Assembly (NCBI RefSeq): GCF_050624435.1
Contig: NC_134535.1
Span: 72,288,494-72,352,493, forward strand
Length of the DNA stretch: 64,000 nucleotides
From: Tenrec ecaudatus
Lineage: Eukaryota; Chordata; Mammalia; Afrosoricida; Tenrecidae
Direction: 5' to 3'
The notes under the pieces were generated by a model. The model was not told the DNA's origin. It ran no database searches and saw only the letters and a program-made list of their open reading frames with translations. This document shows, piece after piece, positions 57,029-64,000 of this stretch (the stretch's first letter is position 1; every line of letters begins with the position of its first letter). Made by a program: the position numbers and the translations under genes.

Positions 57029-58539
57029 TTTTTTTAATCTTTTTATTGGGGCTCATAAGGCTCTTATCACAATCTGTGCATACATCAAATGAGCAAAGCA
57101 CCCTTATACATTCGTTGCACTCGTCACTCTCATAATTCACCTTCCACTTGGGTTCCTGGAATCAGCTCGGTTTCCCTTTTTTTCCCCCCATCCCCCTCCC
57201 TCCCCAATCCCACCCCTGGTCCCTTGATAGTTTATAAATAATTATTATATCTTATCTTACACTCCCCGGCGTCTCCCCTCACCCGCCTCCCCCTTGCCAA
57301 TCTCCCAGAGAGGAGGTTACACATAGATCTCCGAGATCGGTTCTCCCTCTCTACATGCCCTTCCCTCCTGGTGCCGCCTCTCCCACCGCTGGTGTTGAAG
57401 GGTTCATCTGTCCTAGATTCCCTGTGCCTCCAGATCCCCACTGCACCGCTGTACATCCTCTGGTACAACCAGGTCCGCAAGGCAAGGTAGGATTGGGGTC
57501 ATGATGATTGGGAGGGGAGGAAGCGTTCAGGAACTAGAGGTTTTGAGTTTCATTGTTGTTACACTGAACCCTGTGTGTCCCATCTCCTCCTCACTACCCC
57601 TCTGGAAGGGGTGTTCAGCTCTCTACAGGTGGGCATTGGGTCCCCATCATGCACTCCCCCTCTTTCACGGTGATGTGATTCTCACCACCACCCCACCTTT
57701 GATGTTGGAGACCTGGTCTCCTCTGTCCTTCATGGTCACCTATGTTGGTGTGCTGCTTCCGTGTGGGCTCGGTTGCTTCTGGGCTAGATGGCCGCTTGTT
57801 TGCTTTCAAGCCTTTAAGTCCCCAGACGCTATATCTCTCAGTAGCCGGGCACCATCCGCCTTCTTCACCACACTTGCTTATGCACACTTTCGTCTTCAGC
57901 CATTATGTGAGGAAGATGATCACACAATGATTGTTTTTGTTCCTTTGTATCTGCTACATGGTCCATTCAACACCTTGTGTTCGCTTAGGCCATGTGCTTC
58001 TTCTCTGTGGGCTTTGTTGCTTCTGAGCTAGATGGCCGCTTACTTGCCTTCAAGCCTTTAAGACCCCAGACACTATATCTTTTTTTGATAGCCGGGCAAC
58101 ATCAGCTTTCTTCACCACATTTGCTTACACACACGGCTGTCTTCAGTGATCATGTCGGGAAGATGGGTATCCTGCAATGGCTGCTTAGCAGGGTGAGGTG
58201 CTATTGTATTGGGGGATTATGCATGAGGAGGCCCCATGTCCATCTGCTACCCTACTACTGAACCTATAAATATATGCATATAAATCTATTGCCCCCATAA
58301 ACATAAATATATTTACATATGTACATGTCTGTATTTAGGCTTCTCTGTATGCACTTTGCCTCCTACTCCTTTCCTCTATTTCCTTTCGCTTTCCTCCCGA
58401 CCCATTACCATGTTTGGCCTTCATTCTGGATTCAGTAGTTCCTCTCAGTTACCTTGCTCTTGGTCCCTCCCTTCCAGTCCTCCCCTCCCCTCCCTCCTCT
58501 GGTTTAGAACCATTCGCTGTTCCCTTGTTTCTGTGTTGG
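57029..58539 (-). mobile_element. 5'-truncated L1 3' UTR, antisense, young
   Basis: The element reads right to left, ending on the left in 'ctttttattggggctc' (antisense polyadenylation signal region) and a T run. It covers about 1.5 kb of the long L1 3' UTR. A module containing 'gctagatggccgctt' and 'caagcctttaag' occurs twice, at about 57748-57990 and 57992-58200. The flanking 21 bp duplications are perfect, so it is the youngest-looking insertion here. Open frames of up to 176 codons are incidental. Confidence 0.95.
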
Positions 58540-58560
58540 TCTGCCTCCTTTTCTATTCTT
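58540..58560. repeat. Right TSD of the antisense L1
   Basis: It is an exact copy of 57008-57028. Confidence 0.95.
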
Positions 58561-58659
58561 TAAAAGTATATGCCTTGTATCTCTTCTTCCATTTAATATA
58601 CTCCACACCTAAAACCTATCCAAAATGCTTGAGAGGGTGGTCTCTACCTGCTCTTCCTG

Positions 58660-59450
58660 TAGATTTACCTTCCAGTAGCTACTCAACCCACTGACATTGG
58701 ACTTGTAGTCCTAGGCTTCTACCAAATTACCAATAATACTCTTAACGTGTCTCCATTAACAAGGACTACCTCTCACTCCTTGTCCTGGCTCCCTTGTGGC
58801 ATTTGATGACCCTTCAAATGTACCCACTTTCTGAGATAATGTACCCACTGCCCTGGTTTTTAATCACTGCTTTCAACATTGTTGAGGTCAAATTTTCACT
58901 GGCCACAGTCCCACTCGTGAGCTCCAATCAGATCTATCCAGTTATTTGCTATTTTCCTCCAGGTATAACATACCTGAGACAAAATCTACACCCATGCACC
59001 TTCTCAGCCCTGCTTGTTCCCTTACTCTCTCAATCACTTGGTAACATACAGTCACTAAAACCAGTAGTTCCCTGGGAGTCAAACTCATTTCCTTTAGTTC
59101 CTCTTTAACTCAATTTACTTCTAAATAGTTTTTATTTTCATTGTCTAACATCATTCCAGTGTCCCCCAAAATTCCCAGAAGATGGATATCATTCTTCTCT
59201 AAATTGCGTTCTGTATCCCGTTTCACCCGATCAAATTTTCTTGTCCTAAGACTCCCTCCCCCTCTTACATTCAGTATTTAGAATAATTGTAAGACTCAAC
59301 ATGTTCTAAACTGAATTCAGCTATCTTCCTTCTCTATTCTGTTCCTCCTCTTGTCTTGGAGAATGGGTTTGACTCAGTGGGAAAGAAGGAATCATACTCA
59401 GAGCCTGCTTCATGATCACCAACTGCCTCACAGGTTCAGAAACTGATTAT
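58660..59450 (+). repeat. L2 LINE relic, ORF region
   Basis: The blocks 'ctccttgtcctggctccc', 'actcaacatgttctaaactg' and 'aattcagctatcttcc' followed by 'ccaactgcctcacaggttc' match the L2 coding region around 'actcaacatgtctaaaactg'. It is diverged and non-coding. Confidence 0.55.
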
Positions 59451-59839
59451 TACAACCCAGAGATAGATGGCTCAATGACATTCCTTTTTCTTTGGTTGCT
59501 TATTTAGTCATTTTTTTCTACTGTGAAAGTAACCTTAAAATTCCTAATTAGAGAAAGAAAAAAAATCTCACCAACCTGACAGCCTGATCTTTTTAAAATG
59601 TGTTTTTAAAACTATGCTCATAATTATATTTTGCATGCAATTTAAATTCTTCATATGCCAAGTAATATTGTCTAAGTTTCATGACATCATCTTAGTTCGC
59701 TGTAATAATTAACCTAGTTCACAACTTGCCTAAATTGAAATACTTCGAGACACGTTCACTCAGATGCATGCTAAACTTTCACAAAGAGTTGAAAATTTGA
59801 TATTTATTTGTAGGGAGATGTCTATAAAACAAATATTTG
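59451..59839. other. AT-rich unique DNA
   Basis: No feature was recognised. Confidence 0.45.
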
Positions 59840-59995
59840 GGGGATAAGAAATGGGGAGCTGATATCAGGGGCTCAAGTGGGATGAGAATGCTTTGAAAAT
59901 GATGATGGTAGCACATGTGCAAATGTACTTGACACATTAGGGGGAATGTATGGATTGTGATAAGAGATATAAGAGCCCCTAATAAAAGTATTTAA
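59840..59995 (+). mobile_element. L1 3' tail, very short
   Basis: Only the last 155 bp of the L1 family remain: 'gagctgatatcaggggctc', 'gcaaatgtacttgacac' and 'gagcccctaataaaagt'. An AT palindrome follows at 59992-60021. Confidence 0.85.
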
Positions 59996-60289
59996 ATATA
60001 TATATATGTATATATATTTAAGAATATTTTCAACTTGTCTCATATATAACAGGAAATCTTTCTGATCCGTGTTTTAATATTTATACTGCTCACCTAGAGG
60101 GTTTAGGTATCATTACTAGCTATTCTAATCAAACTGACCAAGAATATTATTGTCAAAACAAATTCCATGTATTATTCTCGCTTAGTAGTACCTCCTACAC
60201 CGGCGGCTACAAACACCATCTTTCATGCCAGGAGCACAGAATGACATTTAAAATATGGGCTGGGACATCAAAGTATATGCTGCTTGTTT

Positions 60290-60500
60290 ACTTAAATGAG
60301 GACTTTGCCCAGTTTATTCAGCTTCTCTTGGACTCAGTGTCCTCACCTATGAAACAGCATCAATAATGGAAATCATTATACAATCTTGCTAGGAGGATGG
60401 GAGGTGGTGTAAGATACCCAGACATGATGTTCTTAATCAAATGCCCATCATACAGCTATCACTGAAAGAAGATTGACCATTATCATCATTTCTCTATCTT
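60290..60500 (+). repeat. MIR relic
   Basis: Sense MIR blocks 'agcttctcttggactcag', 'tgtcctcacctatgaaac' and 'agcatcaataatggaaatc' are visible. Confidence 0.6.
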
Positions 60501-60864
60501 AGGGAATATATTTTGAGCCATCATTTATTATCTTTCTACCCTGGAGCAAATAAACCCTGCCTGTCACAATTCCCCATCCTTCATCCTTCATCACTGGAAG
60601 ACAGTAAATAGTAAATCAACAGTGATTCCAACTGAGTCCCCAGCTCCCCCAGTATTGTGTTCTCCATCAGAGAAAGCTGCAGGCATCTTTATAACTTGAT
60701 TCACTTTATGATGATGCATATCCCACCAAACTGATGCTGAGTTTGGCTCCGTCTACTCTATTTCTGACAAGCAAACCATGCGTTTGTTTGTTGTGCTTAT
60801 GAGATTATAAGACATTATAATGACTGTGTTTTGCCAACATGGACTTTTTTTTCAGGATCGGGAG
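60501..60864. other. Unique DNA, no feature recognised
   Basis: Nothing could be assigned. Confidence 0.45.
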
Positions 60865-60990
60865 ATGAGAAATCTTTATAGGAGCAGACAGCAGAGCAGC
60901 TGTCTGAACTGGGTTTGAACTGCTGACCTTGAAATGAGCAAGCTAGTGCCCAACTCATAGTTCTACCAGAGTTACGTTGCAGGATCTGTT
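60865..60990 (-). mobile_element. AfroSINE 5' half, antisense
   Basis: The blocks 'gaaatctttataggagc', 'gggtttgaactgctgacc' and 'gctagtgcccaactcatag' match the reverse complement of the AfroSINE head and middle. Confidence 0.65.
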
Positions 60991-62119
60991 TTTGTTTTTT
61001 TATTTACTTTTATCTTTTGTAAAACCATTTGCAAATATGGCCCAATGTACATGGATGATTGGTAATTCACCATTAAAATATACTAATATGGCAACCCCCC
61101 AGTTGACAATGTGAGATAAACCAGAATTGACTTTTCATATTTGCACAGGGGCAAGGTTTCCATTTTGTTTGTTTTTATGTTCTTTTAAAATATTTCTAAA
61201 GTTAATTTCTTATGGCAGTTTTATATGGCCCCAAGCTTTAAACAATCTAATTCAAAAGTCAAGTAAGATTGAAATAGTATCTCCATAAAAAAACAATTAA
61301 TAATTTAGAGGCAATATTCAGGTTTCACCTTGAAGTATGTATGTATTTTTCCCAAGGCCATGAATATTTTTTAAATCCTCAAGTAACTGCCACTAACTGC
61401 CACTCATACAGTTAAGACATGACAATCATTCTTTCTATTAAATAAAAATATGTTTTTGAGTCAATGAAGGTTGAATGTACCCTCCTAAAAATATGAGTTA
61501 GGGAATTCAACCATTTGAGCTGTATAGTTTCTTTAAGTGCACTCCAAACGGAGGCAGCCCTCCTTTGTTTGCCAAGGTTTTCTCTCTCCTTCCTGTCACT
61601 CATTCTATTTTTGAGTTATAGAAATAGCTCATGGAAGAGAAGCTTGGGATTGAAAATTTAAATGTATGGAGTTCCATTTACCCTTTTCAAATGGTCTGGG
61701 TGAGGTGTGCCTCTTCAATTGATCTTGTTCTCTAAATATGCACCTGACATCATAGGAATATATGTCTTTTATGAAACCATAAGTAAGCCTACTAAGTGAT
61801 TTTACCTTTGTTGAAAATAATTGAGAGAAAATAAATAAATCCAAGTATGAGCAAAAGGAAATCCAATTTTATTATCCAATGTTCCTTTAAAAATGACAGA
61901 AGAAAAAAATATATCAGCAAAGGAAAGCCAGGTGGCTAAAGAATGTCACTTGTAAAAACATTATAAAAATAGGCCAATATAGTACTATAGAAAATATTTA
62001 CTAGGTTTCTAGTTTATTGTTTTGTTTATTTTTAAGACATAATGGTCCCTAGCCTTTTTTGAATCTTTGCAATTTTGGTTGATCTTTTGCATAAAGTATA
62101 AAATGTAAATAGAATCTTT
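60991..62119. other. AT-rich unique DNA
   Basis: No repeat family or gene was recognised. Confidence 0.45.
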
Positions 62120-63110
62120 GTATAAGATATCACATTGAAGACTAAGGTACACCTTGACCTGAGCCGTGTTTCTTAGTCTCGGTTCTTAGAGAAGCAGAAC
62201 CCACTGAAGCTTATGGATGTTTCGAGAGAGAGGTTTGTATCAAAGCAATGGCTCACGTGGTTGCAGAAGCCGACAAGTTCCAAATCCTTAGGTCAGATGT
62301 CAGGCAGAAGGCTTTTCCTGACTCACAAAGCTCTGGGAGCTGATGAACGCTAAGATCTGCCAGTCAGATGGGAAGGTTCTGTCTGCAGAGGTGAATTAAT
62401 CTCAGACTCGAAGGTAAGGTAGTAGGACGGTGGTTGACAACTCCTAAAATCAACAGGCAAGATGCAGGCCACTGACTAAAGTCCCTGAGCCAGAGGTCAG
62501 ATGATAAGCCAGACACATGATCCAGACCTAGCAAAAGCAAGCAAGCTTTTCCACGGCATCCACTTATCTGGGAAACAGGGCACACCCACAAAAAGTTCTC
62601 ACTACGGGTGAGTACTGTATCTCAACTGCCAAGACACTGAGAACCGTGGCCCAGCCAAACTGATGCAAAACTTTAAACTCTCACACTGAGGTATCCCAAT
62701 CAACTCATGTGTATGGGAAAGCTGGACGATGAATATGCAAGACCAAAGAAGGATTCATGAATTTGAATCATGGTGTTGGTAAAGAATATTGACTATACCT
62801 GAACATCCAGAAGAAAAAGCACATTTGTCGTGGAATAAGTACAACTGGAATACTTCTCAGAAATAAGGATGGTGAGGAGTTTGTTTCACATACTTTGGAT
62901 AATTTATCCAGAGGGAATGGTCCCTGGGAAAAGACATGATAGTTGGTGAAGGAGGCCAGTGAAAAAGAGGAGCTTCAACAAGATCAATCAGCACAGTGGC
63001 TGCAACAATAGGCTGAAAATTAACAGCTGAGAGGAGGATACAGGATGGGCAGTGTTTCTTTCTGTTGTAATTAAGGACCCTCTGGCATCCGCATCGACCA
63101 GATGGAGTTT
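62120..63110 (+). mobile_element. RTE LINE 3' region split by an ERVL LTR
   Basis: The left scrap (62120-62170) has 'attgaagactaaggtacacc' and 'ttgacctgagccgtg'. The right part (62688-63110) resumes with 'gtatcccaatcaactcatg', 'gtgttggtaaagaatattg', 'atggtccctgggaaaag' and 'gcacagtggctgcaac'. They are consecutive in the RTE consensus, so the LTR at 62170-62685 inserted into this copy. Confidence 0.85.
62170..62685 (-). repeat. ERVL-type solo LTR (MLT2-like), antisense
   Basis: The left end 'tcttagtctcggttcttag' and 'agaagcagaaccc', the middle 'aatggctcacgtggttgc', and the right end 'gaaccgtggcccagcc' and 'ctttaaactctcaca' are the reverse complement of an MLT2-type LTR. No internal retroviral genes are adjacent. 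Confidence 0.72.
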
Positions 63111-63589
63111 CACCAGCCACATCAACCATCAGCTATTCGCATGGTGACAAGCATTTAGTCATTGGTTGCTAAGTCTAAGTCTGCACTACTTTTTCATTAA
63201 TTTATATTAAAAACTGCTGTTGAGCATTCCTCAGAAATATTTTTCTTACTACTTTGCATTTGTGCCCATAAATATTTCATTTCTGAGTGAAAAACTGCTT
63301 GGACCTATCACTCTCGCTGTTCCTCATTTAGTGGTGTCCTTATTTTCTCAAATAGTTTGAAAATGTCCTTAGAAACATATGAAAAAGGCCAAGCTGTCAA
63401 CAACAAAAACTCCCTAGGAGTATCCATTCATCTCATCATTTCTGTCTAAGATCTTTATATCTTAGAGGTGGAGCCAGAGTGTCCTGTGACCCATGGCTAG
63501 CTCTACATTGAACCCTTTCCCCATTTCAAGGGGAAAAGCTATTGACAGCACACCTCGTCATCTCTTTTGCTGGTGCCTCACTTAGGCAC
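63111..63589. other. Unique DNA, no feature recognised
   Basis: Nothing could be assigned. Confidence 0.45.
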
Positions 63590-63790
63590 CTTTCATAGTT
63601 TCAGTGTCTGGGAATGTCATCCCAAAGCTCAGTTGGCTCCCCCTTCAATTTTACTCCAGGCAAACCCCCTCCTCCCTTGTGATAGCCATTTTCTCAAAAA
63701 GTCTCTTGGTGATTCCCCCCCCCTTCTTTCCCATTATAAAGCCTCTATCGCTTAAATTGTGACTACGTCTGCAATTTCTCCCCCCCCCCC
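63590..63790 (+). repeat. L2 LINE relic, diverged
   Basis: The blocks 'tgtctgggaatgtcatcc', 'caattttactccaggc' and 'agtctcttggtgattcc' loosely follow the L2 3' region ('ctggaatgcccttcc', 'caaatgtcacctcc'). Two C runs (near 63716 and 63780-63793) lie at its end. Confidence 0.4.
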
Positions 63791-64000
63791 CCAATTCTGG
63801 TTAGCATGACCTTCCATATTCATTATCTACTTTGATCACACACCATCACTTAATGAATAGTGTATTTGAAAACATATTACATATCCAAGAGTATGAAAAC
63901 TACGTGTCTAGCATTCAAAGAATAAAAATGAGACCACCACCAAGAATCTACCCACTGGGTTAAGGGAAAGAACACTTCCGGCGCCTTTGAAGCCCGTGGT
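63791..64000. other. Unique DNA to window end
   Basis: No feature was recognised. The last 20 bases ('ggcgcctttgaagcccgtgg') could be the start of another AfroSINE head, but the window ends there. Confidence 0.4.

Noticed and set aside
57501..58031. 176-codon open frame on the plus strand
   Set aside because: It is antisense to the L1 3' UTR at 57029-58539 and is incidental.
1..64000. An undescribed gene system or operon-like cluster
   Set aside because: All longer frames fall in LINE relics, low-complexity DNA or at chance length; the recognisable content is a normal mammalian repeat landscape.

Overview
This 64 kb window looks like non-coding DNA (intergenic or deep intronic) from an afrotherian mammal. 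I found no intact protein-coding gene, no recognisable exon, no functional tRNA or rRNA gene, no CpG island and no CRISPR array. The afrotherian assignment rests on two interspersed families recognised from memory of their consensus sequences. About two dozen copies or fragments match AfroSINE, a tRNA-headed SINE restricted to Afrotheria. More than a dozen match the afrotherian RTE LINE (RTE1/BovB-like). A third marker is an L1 subfamily with a very long, lineage-specific 3' UTR whose tail occurs eight times. I suspect a tenrec-like genome from the L1 tail, but that is a weak inference.

Layout. 0-9 kb: an ancient L2 split by a young L1 tail; AfroSINEs; a MIR split by two head-to-head AfroSINE halves; a MaLR-like LTR remnant; and an L1 carrying the decayed C-terminal end of ORF2 plus about 2.1 kb of 3' UTR. 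9-21 kb: a dense RTE district. It has one decayed reverse-transcriptase copy at 9.1-10.6 kb, rearranged sense/antisense copies at 12-13 kb and 17-18.5 kb, and a near full-length antisense copy (endonuclease plus reverse transcriptase) at 18.5-20.9 kb. It also has a compound L1 at 16.1-16.6 kb. 21-34 kb: sparse AfroSINEs, MIR and L2 relics, two ERVL (MLT2-like) solo LTRs, an antisense RTE and an L1 tail at 31 kb. 34-46 kb: many AfroSINEs, an old L1 fragment, an antisense RTE at 40 kb and, at 44.1-45.5 kb, an RTE split by a 728 bp solo LTR with a 6 bp target duplication. 46.7-47.0 kb: a 290 bp purine-only GGA/GGGA tract. 47-51 kb: the longest repeat-poor stretch. 51-56 kb: a mariner-type MITE, an RTE tail, a good MIR, an AfroSINE cluster and an LTR-like block. 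57-58.6 kb: a young antisense L1 with a perfect 21 bp target duplication. 58.6-64 kb: L2 and MIR relics, an L1 tail and an RTE interrupted by an ERVL LTR.

The elements do not form a pathway. The autonomous LINEs (L1, RTE) supply reverse transcription; the AfroSINEs and RTE 3' ends share tail sequence, consistent with AfroSINE being mobilised by RTE. Nested insertions give relative ages: L2 and MIR are oldest, then RTE and AfroSINE, then LTRs inserted into RTE, then the young L1 tails. I found no undescribed gene system. The most notable items are the compound L1 with shared target duplications, the solo LTR inside RTE, the duplicated L1 3' UTR module, and the recurrent sense/antisense RTE junctions. 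Boundaries of old repeats are approximate, since no alignment could be run.
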